From positions 1-64,000 of the forward strand of contig JABLXV010000018.1 in the NCBI GenBank assembly GCA_013177895.1: DNA of 64,000 nt, written 5' to 3'. Every line of letters starts with the position of its first letter. Positions within the stretch are counted from its first letter, which is position 1. Made by a program: the position numbers and the translations under genes. Below are positions 1-10,021 of the stretch, one piece after another. Below the pieces are notes generated by a model. It worked only from the letters and a program-made list of their open reading frames with translations. It searched no databases and was not told where the DNA came from. This DNA comes from Brevinematales bacterium. Its GTDB lineage: Bacteria; Spirochaetota; Brevinematia; Brevinematales; GWF1-51-8.

Positions 1-296
1 GCTTTGAAATTTATCAAGGAGGCGCTTGCAGGCAAACGCTTTGAAATTTATCAAGGAGGCGCTTGCAGGCAAACGCTTTGAAATTTATCAAGGAGGCGCT
101 TGCAGGCAAACGCTTTGAAATTTATCAGGGAGGCGCTCGCAGGCAAACGCTTTGAAATTTATCAGGGAGGCGCTTGCAGGCAAACGCTTTGAAATTTATC
201 AGGGAGGCGCTCGCAGGCAAACGCTTTGAAATTTATCAGGGAGGCGCTCGCAGGCAAACGCTTTGAAATTTATCAGGGAAGCGCTCGCTAGCAAAA
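1..296. repeat. 37-bp tandem repeat, eight copies
   Basis: Eight head-to-tail units of 37 bp begin at 1, 38, 75, 112, 149, 186, 223 and 260, each starting GCTTTGAAATTTATCA. The first three units carry AAGGAGGCGCTTGC, later ones drift to CAGGGAGGCGCTCGC, and the last is the most degenerate. The array runs off the left edge, so the true copy number is unknown. The second half of each unit is an imperfect inverted repeat (GCGCTTGC, AG, GCAAACGC), giving one hairpin per unit. A 37-bp period is not a multiple of three and I see no long open frame through it, so it is not a protein repeat. Confidence 0.95.
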
Positions 297-435
297 GTCA
301 ATATTTTCATTCATGCGTCCACAGGTATGGATATCTGCTGAACAGGAGGATTATTAATTTCCCCGACTGTGCGGTAAAAGGTGCGTCATGTGCAATAGCC
401 GAATGCACATTATGCACAATTAATGTGCGTAATTC
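297..435. other. purA downstream region with TGCACA motifs and one DnaA-box-like site
   Basis: This non-coding stretch holds a dense cluster of TGCACA/TGTGCA motifs between about 388 and 430, including AATGCACA at 402-409 and TTATGCACA at 410-418, the latter an exact match to the general bacterial DnaA-box consensus TTATNCACA. The motifs form overlapping inverted repeats. A single box is weak evidence for any DnaA role, and it may be a terminator-like structure for purA or a regulator site. Confidence 0.4.
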
Positions 436-1710
<1,275 letters not shown>

Positions 1711-1732
1711 CTATATACGAAATTGAACTCTT

Positions 1733-2728
1733 CTAATTGAAATAACTGATGTCGATAGCGAACCCGACCGCCGGGAAATCATGCCCGAACGCCTTGAAGA
1801 GCTGGTCGTAACGCCCCCCGTTCGCGACCGCGTAGCCGACCTGATCGACATATCCCTCTATCGTCGTGGACGTGTAGTACGAAAAATCCTTGACCAGCCC
1901 GAGGTCGACGATGACGTTCTTTTTGACGCTTTTATCGAGCTTATCGATGATGCTCATCAGGCGGTCGGTATAGATACTGAACCCGAGCTCGGAAAAATCC
2001 TTGAGCCGTTCCAGCACCTTTTTAGGAGTACCGACCATATACGGGAGATGCAGCAGGATGGATTTATACTGGCTGATACCCTCTACATTATCGAGGATCA
2101 GCCCCAGGGAAGTAATATCCTTACGGATGAACGACGCGTTGACGGCGTCGATCTGGTGCTGGTTGAGCTTGAGCTGCGACAGGATATGGGAATAGAGCTT
2201 CACGTCGCCCAGCACGATGCGGTAATTTTTCCGCACCATAGCGAGAGCTTCGCCCAGCAGGTTGATCGCCTCGACATCGGCGTCTATCCCCGGTTCGCCG
2301 ATAAACTCCAGTCCGACCTGCCGGAGCTGGCGGGGCTTCCCGGCATGCAGGGGCTGTTCGCGGAATACGTCCCCGCGGTAATAGAACTTCAGCGGAAGGT
2401 CTTCCTTTTTATGCTTCATGCTGACCATACGCGCAATCGGCGTGGTCATATCGTAACGGAGCGAGAGCAGTTTACCGTCCTTATCCTTGAAGCTGAACGA
2501 TTTGCGGGCGATACTGTATCCGCTCCCTTTTTCGAACGTCTCGTAATACTCGAAGATGGGCGGGATGACCTTGCCGTAACCGTGCGCCCGGAAGATGTTG
2601 GAAATCGACTGGATCTGGTCGTCGATAAGGTTGCCGCGCGCGTCGCTGAGAAACGTTATCCCGTCGGGAAGCCCGATCGGGTCGGTATCCGATTCATACA
2701 GCATATATTCGAGATATTGATTAGTCAT
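1733..2728 (-). CDS. hisZ: ATP phosphoribosyltransferase regulatory subunit
   Basis: HisZ is a catalytically inactive histidyl-tRNA-synthetase paralogue that partners short-form HisG in the first step of histidine biosynthesis. The 331-residue protein has the class II synthetase fold signatures: RYDMTTPIAR near residue 95 and the motif-2-like FYYRGDVFR segment near residue 115. It lacks the C-terminal anticodon-binding domain of true HisRS. The start has GGAG seven bases upstream. No hisG is visible in the window, so its partner must lie elsewhere. It follows lnt by 12 bases and is probably co-transcribed with it. Confidence 0.85.
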   Translation of the reverse strand: MTNQYLEYMLYESDTDPIGLPDGITFLSDARGNLIDDQIQSISNIFRAHGYGKVIPPIFEYYETFEKGSGYSIARKSFSFKDKDGKLLSLRYDMTTPIARMVSMKHKKEDLPLKFYYRGDVFREQPLHAGKPRQLRQVGLEFIGEPGIDADVEAINLLGEALAMVRKNYRIVLGDVKLYSHILSQLKLNQHQIDAVNASFIRKDITSLGLILDNVEGISQYKSILLHLPYMVGTPKKVLERLKDFSELGFSIYTDRLMSIIDKLDKSVKKNVIVDLGLVKDFSYYTSTTIEGYVDQVGYAVANGGRYDQLFKAFGHDFPAVGFAIDISYFN

Positions 2729-2740
2729 AAGCTGCTCCTC

Positions 2741-4342
2741 TTAAACATTTTCCTTACCGGGCTCGTGCTTCACCCCGAATACGGCGAATGCCATTCCGGC
2801 AAGCGCGAGGATGGCGACGATATACGGGAATAAGTATCCGAACCGGACATACAGCGTCACAATCTGCTCGTCGATGACCGGTACGTCGGCGACATAGAAT
2901 CCCTGCTGGTAGATCGGCACAGGCGAAATATCCATCGACCCGTTGGGCATCACCACACCGGAAACCCCGGTGTTGACCGCGCGCGCGATAGGACGTCTGA
3001 CCGCTATCGCTACCCCCGCGACTCCTGCGATATGCTGCCACAACGGGAACGGCCCGCCGATCTGGAAACGGTACGCCCATCCGTCGTTAGTGGAATTCAG
3101 GAAATAGTTCACCCCTTTCAGGATAAACTTGCGCGCGAGGATGGAGAAAATATCCTCGAAGCAGATCATTACCGCGAACTTTCCCTTACGCCCGGCGAAT
3201 ATAACAAAATCCTTCGCGGGGGCATAGCTCGCCGCCCCGAGGGATTCGATCATTGTTTTCAGCGGCGGTATCAGATAATAGTACGGGAGCCATTCGCCGA
3301 ACGGGGTCAGGTGAATCTTGCAGTAGGTCTTGTATCCCGGGATGCGCGGATCGATATAATCGACCGAGTTATAGTTATGCCCGTCCGTCCCCTTCTCGGG
3401 GTGCGCGAACAGGATAGGGGTATCGAATTCGAAGGGCATCGAGATGAACCGCATATTAAAACGGTTGATCTCAGCGTCCGCCCCGTACTGCTGCATATAG
3501 ACCCATACGCTGTTGCGGAGCATTGTCTCCGACCATACGATAATGTCGGGGTCTTTGAGCGCGGCTTCGGCGTTGAGAGTCCACAGCTTCCCGTAGGTCT
3601 CCCCCATCGTGCCCCACCAGTCGTCGAACGAGCCGGTATTCGGCTGCATCAGCGCGATCTTCGCCTGTTCGGACTTTTTCGCGATGTCGTCGTAGTAGTG
3701 ATAGGTGATAATACCATAGACCAGATTGGCGGCCATAACCGCGCCGACGACTATCAGAAGCGCGCGGTGTTTTACAATCGCCTCGCCGAGCTTTTTCGTT
3801 TCTATCCACGAATGAATCACTTCGGCGAGCACCGAGTTGACGAGCAGGATCAGGAAACTGACGCCGTACACGCCCCAGATATCGGCGCTCTGCAGGACGT
3901 ACAGGCTCTGCCACTGCGTATCGCCGATCAGGTTCCATTGGAACCCGACATACCCGGTAGACCGCAATAATTCGTTGGCGACCCAGAATACCGGGAGCGC
4001 GAATACCCGCAGTTTCGGGAGCTTCTTCGCGACGAACGCGATGCAGAAGAAGAAAAACGCGTTATAGAGGGAGTATGCGGGCACCAGGAACGGCAGACTG
4101 ATCTCGTGGAACGCCATCAGCCAGAACAGGGTCATTACCCAGAAAAGCAGGCTGTAGAAAAATGAATAAAAGACGGTTTTATTGTAAGGCTGCCGGTAGG
4201 CGAACACGAGTACCGGGACGAAGATGATCCAGATGAGAAACGACATATTATATGTCGGGAAACAGAACGCGTAGCCCACCGCCCACGCCAGCCAGATGAC
4301 ATGAGGCCAGAGCTTGGAGCTTTTCTGGAAAATAGGTCGCAT
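2741..4342 (-). CDS. lnt: Apolipoprotein N-acyltransferase
   Basis: Lnt adds the third acyl chain to the N-terminal cysteine of lipoproteins at the periplasmic face of the inner membrane. The 533-residue protein has about six N-terminal membrane helices, a nitrilase-type domain and a last C-terminal helix. The catalytic triad is visible as Glu in VWSET (about 270), Lys in KIHLTPFGEW (about 344) and Cys in MICFED (about 392), close to the E. coli positions. AAGGAG precedes the ATG. Its presence agrees with the many lipobox proteins in this window, including the serpin and caspase-like lipoproteins. Confidence 0.93.
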   Translation of the reverse strand: MRPIFQKSSKLWPHVIWLAWAVGYAFCFPTYNMSFLIWIIFVPVLVFAYRQPYNKTVFYSFFYSLLFWVMTLFWLMAFHEISLPFLVPAYSLYNAFFFFCIAFVAKKLPKLRVFALPVFWVANELLRSTGYVGFQWNLIGDTQWQSLYVLQSADIWGVYGVSFLILLVNSVLAEVIHSWIETKKLGEAIVKHRALLIVVGAVMAANLVYGIITYHYYDDIAKKSEQAKIALMQPNTGSFDDWWGTMGETYGKLWTLNAEAALKDPDIIVWSETMLRNSVWVYMQQYGADAEINRFNMRFISMPFEFDTPILFAHPEKGTDGHNYNSVDYIDPRIPGYKTYCKIHLTPFGEWLPYYYLIPPLKTMIESLGAASYAPAKDFVIFAGRKGKFAVMICFEDIFSILARKFILKGVNYFLNSTNDGWAYRFQIGGPFPLWQHIAGVAGVAIAVRRPIARAVNTGVSGVVMPNGSMDISPVPIYQQGFYVADVPVIDEQIVTLYVRFGYLFPYIVAILALAGMAFAVFGVKHEPGKENV

Positions 4343-4416
4343 GCTTCACTCCTTAGAGAATTATTATACCTTCATTTCCGATTTTCCACAACTCCCGTAT
4401 CGATATATAATACCGT

Positions 4417-4878
4417 TTAACCGGACGGAGGAAATAATACCGACAGGGTATGTTTCGATACCGGCAGTTCCGCGGTATTCCCCACATCCGTTTGTTCAAA
4501 GTACCACTGAGGAACCTGATAGAAATGCCCGTTTACCCTGAGATAAAAAAACTTTTTACTGCGGCCGGGCTTGATTTGTTTCGCGGAAATTACGCCCGAG
4601 ACCGTGAGCTTTAATTTATCGAGAAGGTCGAGCCGCAGGTTTTTTATCAGCCGGATGTAGTAGATAATGAGACAGGCGTACAAGACGAAAAAAACTCCAA
4701 AGCAGATTATAAGCGCGGGTATATCGGACAGGACGCCGAAGATGAGCATTACCGCCCATATCATCTGGAATACCATGAAAAATATCAGGAGACCCTTGCT
4801 TGTCTTATATTTTTTCTCAATAATGATTTGTTCTTCAGGAGACATCGGCTGAAGCGGAGATTGGTAGGAATCAATCAC
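4417..4878 (-). CDS. Two-helix membrane protein, paralogue 1 of 5
   Basis: I do not recognise the family. The protein has a short N-terminus ending in QPMSPEEQ, two adjacent hydrophobic segments (about residues 30-75), and a C-terminal domain of about 75 residues. I chose GTG at 4878: it overlaps the upstream stop by 8 bases, has CGGGG seven bases upstream, and gives exactly the N-terminal length of the four neighbouring paralogues. An upstream in-frame ATG at 4908 would put the start deep inside the preceding gene. The C-terminal FY..EQD..EIH pattern of the paralogues is worn here (GNTAELPVSKHTL). Length is 153 aa. Confidence 0.75.
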   Translation of the reverse strand: MIDSYQSPLQPMSPEEQIIIEKKYKTSKGLLIFFMVFQMIWAVMLIFGVLSDIPALIICFGVFFVLYACLIIYYIRLIKNLRLDLLDKLKLTVSGVISAKQIKPGRSKKFFYLRVNGHFYQVPQWYFEQTDVGNTAELPVSKHTLSVLFPPSG

Positions 4879-5392
4879 GGGCTTTCCCCGATATATCAAC
4901 GGTTTCATAGAATTTAAGTTCCTTCCGCTTGGAAAGGTCGTTGATGCCGAGCATGGTCCTCGATACGCGCGCGACATGAATCTCCATCATATCCCGTTCG
5001 GATACCGTTTCGTAAAACTCCTTCGGTATATAGTAATTCCTTTTATTGATGGTGACATAATGCGAGGCGACTCCCTTATTATAGACCACGTATGTCTTGT
5101 CCGCGCTGCCGTGGAGAACGGTTTTCACCTGTCCCGATAAGTCCCGCGTATATAAGGAGATGTTTACCGCGAAGACAAACGAGATAAGGAGCGAGAAGAA
5201 CAGGATGATACCCGTCCATACCCCGAGGTGGGGAACAGGGAAGAAAAATCCCGCCGTGAAAATCCCCGACAGGATGAGGGCAATCGGTAAGGAGACCCGC
5301 ACGACTTTTTTCGCATGCTGTAATTTCTTTTCGATAAATATCCTTTCCTCGGGAAGAAACGTCTGGTCGATTGATCCGTCGTCATAATACAT
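4871..5392 (-). CDS. Two-helix membrane protein, paralogue 2 of 5
   Basis: This 173-residue protein shares the layout of its neighbours: short N-terminus with TFLPEERIFIEKKL, two hydrophobic helices (about residues 30-75), then a soluble domain containing NYYIPKEFYETVSERD, MEIHVARVSRTML and INDLSKR. The consensus across the set is an aromatic-rich strand, FYD/E..xxEQD, a V/M-EIH strand, and a SK..L..I..LS tail. The function is unknown; the last domain could face the cytoplasm or periplasm. GAGGGT precedes the ATG. The gap to the next upstream paralogue is 9 bases, so they form one operon. Confidence 0.8.
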   Translation of the reverse strand: MYYDDGSIDQTFLPEERIFIEKKLQHAKKVVRVSLPIALILSGIFTAGFFFPVPHLGVWTGIILFFSLLISFVFAVNISLYTRDLSGQVKTVLHGSADKTYVVYNKGVASHYVTINKRNYYIPKEFYETVSERDMMEIHVARVSRTMLGINDLSKRKELKFYETVDISGKARD

Positions 5393-5401
5393 AGCTACCC
5401 T

Positions 5402-5902
5402 CTAAATAATTTTATCATACTGTGTCACAGTCATTTTCCGGGAAACATTCCTGATACTGAAAACCACCTTCGAATGACCGGCGAGATGGATTTCGACCAT
5501 GTCTTGTTCGGACGAGACATCGTAAAACTCCTGAGTCACGGAATAATTTTTTCGATGGACGTCGATAAAATAGCTTTGGATAGTGGAACGGGCGAACGTG
5601 TGCTTCTTCCCGATCATGCCGTGTATCACGGATTTCATGTTGGACGCGATATCCCCGCGATAATTGAGGATATTTACCGTCAGCGCGGCGGTCAGGAGCA
5701 GGAGGAAAAAGAGCGGGACTCCCGCTATCACGATCATGTGATACGAGGGGATGACGACCCCGGCGATTACGATTGCGGACAGCACGGCGGATATAATCGA
5801 TGTGATACGGATTGCCGAGCGGGACGTCCGGGAAAGTTTCTCAAGAAGCAGTAGTTCCTCCGGCATCATGGGCTGTACTGACGAACCGGTATTATCGTTC
5901 AT
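5402..5902 (-). CDS. Two-helix membrane protein, paralogue 3 of 5
   Basis: The 166-residue protein begins with a short polar segment ending in VQPMMPEELLLLEKL, followed by two hydrophobic helices and the shared C-terminal domain (NYSVTQEFYDVSSEQD, VEIHLAGHSKVVFSI, NVSRK). It is the clearest match to paralogues 2 and 4. GGAG lies seven bases upstream of the ATG. No catalytic residues stand out, and there is no signal peptide. I cannot assign a function. Confidence 0.8.
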   Translation of the reverse strand: MNDNTGSSVQPMMPEELLLLEKLSRTSRSAIRITSIISAVLSAIVIAGVVIPSYHMIVIAGVPLFFLLLLTAALTVNILNYRGDIASNMKSVIHGMIGKKHTFARSTIQSYFIDVHRKNYSVTQEFYDVSSEQDMVEIHLAGHSKVVFSIRNVSRKMTVTQYDKII

Positions 5903-5923
5903 TGCCGCTCCGTTTGTATTTAT

Positions 5924-6415
5924 TTAATGATAAAACTTCTGTACACAATTACGGGAAAGATCGTACAGGCTGAGAAGCGTTTTAGAACACCGCGCGAAAT
6001 GCACCTCCAGTAAATCCTGTTCCTCGATAGTATCATACAGCGCTTTCACTACTTCGAGCCGGTATCCCTTCATTTTTACATGAAAAGATATCGTCCCTTT
6101 CCGGTATTCCGTATATTTTTTATCGACGGGCCACTGGAAAACGATTTTCATTCCGTTTACTAAATCTATCCTGTATTTAATGGATTTGACGATCATCATT
6201 GCGATAAAAAGAAAGAGGAATCCCGCCGGGAAACCCGCCAATCCGGTGAGACGAAACTCCCGGATAAATATTCCGTATACCCCGAGCGCCGACAACGGTA
6301 GGACGATAGCAAGAGAAATAACGATTACCTGACGCGCGAGACGGACAAGATTCTTAATATGGGTTAACTCCTCGGGAAGCATCGGCTGGCTGTAATAGTC
6401 GTTGAATGCATTCAT
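5924..6415 (-). CDS. Two-helix membrane protein, paralogue 4 of 5
   Basis: The 163-residue protein has N-terminal YSQPMLPEELTHIKNL, two hydrophobic helices, and a C-terminal domain with GYRLEVVKALYDTIEEQD, LEVHFARCSKTLLSL and YDLSRN, matching paralogues 2 and 3 position by position. The spacing to paralogue 3 is 21 bases. Function is unknown. Conservation of an acidic EQD followed by an EVH/EIH strand in three of the five copies marks the most likely functional site. Confidence 0.8.
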   Translation of the reverse strand: MNAFNDYYSQPMLPEELTHIKNLVRLARQVIVISLAIVLPLSALGVYGIFIREFRLTGLAGFPAGFLFLFIAMMIVKSIKYRIDLVNGMKIVFQWPVDKKYTEYRKGTISFHVKMKGYRLEVVKALYDTIEEQDLLEVHFARCSKTLLSLYDLSRNCVQKFYH

Positions 6416-6502
6416 ACGTTATCCCGGATAGTTCTCTGCGAACGTAATATTTATTCTCATCATCCAGTGAAACCGTCATCACGCAAATCTGACGGGCGGG
6501 GG

Positions 6503-6964
6503 TCAGGGCAGTTTCTTAAACCCTACCGGGATAAGGGAATTGCATGCAAGGAAGAGGTCGATGCGGTCTCCCTTCTTCAGGGCGTCGGTCATTTCGCGGA
6601 AACCGAACCGCGTTTTCCCGTTCATGCGGAATACATACTTCGGACCTTTTCCATACGATACATAGATATCTTCCAGAACACCCGTCTCGGCTGCCATCAT
6701 TTTTTCATCAGCGTCTTTTTTCAGTTTCGAGTACTTGGAACTGAAGACAATGCCGACTATCAGGTAGGCGAGTATCGGAAGTCCGCCCATGAAGACCAGA
6801 ATAAAGTTCCGGGAGATCGCTCCGTATGCGATCATACCGCCGAAAAAGACGGTGAGAACCGCGTAGAGAATATACATGAGGCGGAGCTTTTTAATCTCCC
6901 TCTCAAGTTTCTCAACTTCATCTTCGGACATAGGAATTTTGTGATACATCGTATCGTCAGTCAT
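6503..6964 (-). CDS. Two-helix membrane protein, paralogue 5 of 5 (most divergent)
   Basis: This 153-residue protein is first in the operon. It keeps the N-terminal KIPMSEDEVEKLEREI, two hydrophobic helices and a soluble tail, but the tail (TRFGFREMTDALKKGD, RIDLFLACNSLIPVGF) is only distantly like the others. GGGGG lies five bases before the ATG. It probably represents the oldest duplicate or one under different selection. Function is unknown. Confidence 0.78.
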   Translation of the reverse strand: MTDDTMYHKIPMSEDEVEKLEREIKKLRLMYILYAVLTVFFGGMIAYGAISRNFILVFMGGLPILAYLIVGIVFSSKYSKLKKDADEKMMAAETGVLEDIYVSYGKGPKYVFRMNGKTRFGFREMTDALKKGDRIDLFLACNSLIPVGFKKLP

Positions 6965-7009
6965 AGTACCCCCGTAATAATAGATTTATTGTGTGAGGGA
7001 AGATGTTTC

Positions 7010-9316
7010 TTATTCCGCCGCGCGTATACCGGTGGAGGTATCGTTCGTGCTGGAAATATTTTCGTTCAGTACTTCGACAAGCTTGATATTCTCTTCCATC
7101 ACGCCGCGAATACCGCTCATCGACTTTTCCAGTTCTATCTGCATATTTTTCTGATTGGTCAGCATATCGATAATCGAGTTGAACGAGTCCCCGAAACCCT
7201 GCATCGTCTCGACTATCTGATTATTTTCGGCGACATCTTCCTCGGTCAATTTTTTTATGGTGAGGGCGTCCTCGTAGAGATGCACCGCCGCGCCGGTAAT
7301 CCCGGAGAAATCCTCGCGCTGTTTCACAATCATCTCGTTAACCTGGTTAATCATCCGCGCGGATTGACGGGCGCTTTCGATAATCGTCTGGATTGCCGCG
7401 GATACCTGATCGGAAAGTTCCATACTGGTCGAAACCGTTTTCGCGAGTTCCTTGATTTTCTTGACGCTGGATTCGAGATTGACCTTCGTTTCCCGTGAAA
7501 GATTCCGCATCTCCTTGGCGACCACCGAGAATCCCTCGCCGGCACGCCCCGCCTTGACCGCCTCGATAGAAGCGTTGATAGCGAGAGTACTGCTCCGGTC
7601 GGTGATCTCCTCCATCGTCTTGAGGACGTTCAGGATAAACGACGAGTATTCCGAAATCTTTCCGATAGCCTTTCTGGAATCGTTCAGGACTTCGACGCTC
7701 CGTTCGGCGAGCTGGGCAAGCTCCTGCGCCACGCGGTTGGTATCGGTCACCGAAGCGGATACGTCGACCGACTGGCGCTCGTTACTGGCGATAGTAGCCT
7801 TGACCTGCCCGATCAGCGAGGTCTGGTTCTCGATCGCTTTCGGGACGCGTTCGCCAGACATCCTGATCATCTCGGTTATCCCTTCGATAAGGCTCTTGAT
7901 ATCGATAAATTTATTATGCATGATTTCAGTGATCTGGCTCGTGCTGCTCTCGTACCATTCAAGCAGGTCTGACGAGCTTTCTATATTGTTGTTCAGCTTA
8001 CCGCTGGTGTTGCTCAGGTTTTCCGATATCATTTTCAGGTTTTCTATCAGCTTGGAGAGGGTTTTATTCCGTTCCACGATTGCGACCGAATGGACAAGCG
8101 ACTCCTCGTAAATTTTTACCTGCTCGCGGGCTTGTATGGAGAACAGGGTGAATACCAGCAGGAGGTATCCGTAAGGATTCAGCCATGCGAACGGGGTTTT
8201 ACTGGCCCAGAGATAGATAAAATCGTGAACGCTTGCCGCGATCAGCAAAAATAAGGAGCTCAGTATGATAATAACATCCGCGCGTCTCTCGGGTTTTCGG
8301 ATGATTGCGATGATCGAAAGGGTGATAGTGAAAAAGAGCATCGGCAGGATGACGAAGTAGGTGGTCAGATTGAAGTACTCGCTTACCGATTGCTTAGTAG
8401 GCATAAATAAGGTAACCAGCGTAAAGAGGGCAAGCGGGATAAATATGAGCAGTTTTATCAGATTCTTTTTCTTCAGATATCCCGTGAACTCCAGGAGAAA
8501 TAGCGCGAGGGTGAGCGACGAGAGCGGCAGTCCCGTGCGGGAAAATTGTTCCAGAATAACCTCGGCGCTGAAATTATACGATAGCGCGATATTGATCTGA
8601 CCTATGGAATAAAACAGGGAAAGAAGCGAAATGTAGAGATACTTCATATCCCGTTTTTTCATCCCCAGAAACAATAGAAGGAAGTAAGTGAATAAAATGA
8701 ATCCGATAACAACAGCCGCTTGTACCAGATGGGTTGTAAAAAGATTGCGGAGGAATATCCATGAATCGATGTCCTGATAAGTAGAAATAAACAGTTCGGC
8801 AAGCGGGTAGTGCTCGAAGATGGGGAAACCCTGCGCCTGGAATACATTCGGCTCGCCGCTTCCGTATTTTAATAGTCCGTCGGGCAGAAACACCTCGCTG
8901 AAGCCGTATATCAGCGATGTATAATGATTCGTCGTGATAGAACCTTTTTTAAATATGAGAGAACCGTTGAGGTAAAATTTGACCGGCCAATCGATATTTC
9001 CCACGAAGAGGCAGAGCTCCTCCCCTTTCAGCGATTCGTCGATCTCGAACTGCATTTCGAATGTGAACATACTGCGTTTATATTCGGGATTCTTTTTCAA
9101 CGTATCGCAGTCATACGGGTGATAGCTTGGGTCGCTGACGGGAACCGCTAAATAATCCGCCGCCTTCGACAGATCAAATTCTTTTTCCATGATGTAAAAA
9201 TTGGTGAGAGGGAAACGGGTTTCCAATGTAGTGAGCTTCGGAATGGTATATGCTGTATTGGCGAGAATCACGCCGGCAAATGTTAGAATGATAAATATGG
9301 ATGCCCGGAATCGCAT
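7010..9316 (-). CDS. 7TM-DISM receptor with methyl-accepting chemotaxis signalling domain
   Basis: Residues 1-25 form a signal/anchor helix. An extracytoplasmic beta-rich domain (about 30-190) of the 7TMR-DISM type follows, then seven membrane helices (about 195-400), then a long coiled-coil cytoplasmic region. The conserved MCP hairpin tip (AINASIEAVKAGRAGEGFSVVAKE) is near residues 575-600, so it should talk to CheA/CheW. No HAMP domain is evident. I chose ATG at 9316 because GGGGG lies five bases upstream and a promoter places transcription start near 9338; an in-frame ATG at 9343 and the longer frame to 9373 lack ribosome-binding sites. Length is 768 aa. Confidence 0.85.
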   Translation of the reverse strand: MRFRASIFIILTFAGVILANTAYTIPKLTTLETRFPLTNFYIMEKEFDLSKAADYLAVPVSDPSYHPYDCDTLKKNPEYKRSMFTFEMQFEIDESLKGEELCLFVGNIDWPVKFYLNGSLIFKKGSITTNHYTSLIYGFSEVFLPDGLLKYGSGEPNVFQAQGFPIFEHYPLAELFISTYQDIDSWIFLRNLFTTHLVQAAVVIGFILFTYFLLLFLGMKKRDMKYLYISLLSLFYSIGQINIALSYNFSAEVILEQFSRTGLPLSSLTLALFLLEFTGYLKKKNLIKLLIFIPLALFTLVTLFMPTKQSVSEYFNLTTYFVILPMLFFTITLSIIAIIRKPERRADVIIILSSLFLLIAASVHDFIYLWASKTPFAWLNPYGYLLLVFTLFSIQAREQVKIYEESLVHSVAIVERNKTLSKLIENLKMISENLSNTSGKLNNNIESSSDLLEWYESSTSQITEIMHNKFIDIKSLIEGITEMIRMSGERVPKAIENQTSLIGQVKATIASNERQSVDVSASVTDTNRVAQELAQLAERSVEVLNDSRKAIGKISEYSSFILNVLKTMEEITDRSSTLAINASIEAVKAGRAGEGFSVVAKEMRNLSRETKVNLESSVKKIKELAKTVSTSMELSDQVSAAIQTIIESARQSARMINQVNEMIVKQREDFSGITGAAVHLYEDALTIKKLTEEDVAENNQIVETMQGFGDSFNSIIDMLTNQKNMQIELEKSMSGIRGVMEENIKLVEVLNENISSTNDTSTGIRAAE

Positions 9317-9344
9317 GAGACCCCCAAAATTCTTAATTCCCATT

Positions 9345-9373
9345 ATTGTAAATCCAGCTAGGGATTTTCGCAA
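9345..9373 (-). promoter_or_regulatory. Promoter for the 7TM-DISM receptor
   Basis: On the minus strand TTGCGA (9373-9368) and TACAAT (9350-9345) are separated by 17 bases, a good sigma-70-like pair. It supports the downstream ATG at 9316 as the true start. Confidence 0.55.
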
Positions 9374-9388
9374 GTAAAGCGGGGCTAC

Positions 9389-10021
9389 TCAGTACAGGAA
9401 CTGAGTGTTATATAAATCCGACAGGCCGAATAGGGGAATGATAAAATCGCGCAGCCCCATCGTCAGGATTGTCGATAACGCGATAAACGGGATGAGCGGG
9501 ATGCGGTCTTTTTTCTTCAGGATTGCATAGCGCAGGACGGCGTAGATCAGCGCGGTAACCCCCGTGAACAGGAAGACGATCATAGTCTCCGCGAGGGTGA
9601 GGAGTAACGCGCATCCGGCGAATACGATCACGTCGCCGATACCGATGCCCTTCCGGCGGGTGACGAGATAGGGGATAAATAAAAGCAGGAATCCCGCCGC
9701 GGCGGAGATAATATTGTTCACCAGCGGGAGGGGAAGAAATATCCGCACCGTGAGCGCGGATACTCCGAACGCCGCGATCTGCCAGTCGGGCACGGAGAGG
9801 TTTTTGATGTCTTCGAGCGATAGAAGCGCCATATTAAAATAGAATGCCATGAAAGGGATGAATACGATCAGGGGGAGATTACGGAAAAGGAGGAAAAATA
9901 ACGCGGATAAGAAAATTGCGCCGATAACGCAAAAAACGAGAGTTCCCCTCCCGTTTTTATAGTAATAATTCAAAATCAAGAACAACCCCACTCCCAATAC
10001 CGAAGAAAGAATCAATTCCAT
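9389..10021 (-). CDS. Prepilin-peptidase-like (A24) membrane protein
   Basis: Family A24 aspartic peptidases cleave leader peptides of type IV prepilins in the inner membrane. This 210-residue protein is almost entirely hydrophobic (about seven helices). It carries the two expected aspartate motifs: SLEDIKNLSVPDW near residue 70, matching the D...xxPD pattern, and the GIGIGDV motif (GxGD) near residue 128. It lacks the N-terminal cysteine-rich methylase domain of full PilD. Its ATG overlaps the stop of the preceding small gene by one base, so it is translationally coupled. No pilin genes are visible here. Confidence 0.72.
   Translation of the reverse strand: MELILSSVLGVGLFLILNYYYKNGRGTLVFCVIGAIFLSALFFLLFRNLPLIVFIPFMAFYFNMALLSLEDIKNLSVPDWQIAAFGVSALTVRIFLPLPLVNNIISAAAGFLLLFIPYLVTRRKGIGIGDVIVFAGCALLLTLAETMIVFLFTGVTALIYAVLRYAILKKKDRIPLIPFIALSTILTMGLRDFIIPLFGLSDLYNTQFLY

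Noticed and set aside
1-296. CRISPR array
   Set aside because: The 37-bp units abut directly with no spacers and show gradual drift, so it is a tandem repeat; no cas gene is visible.
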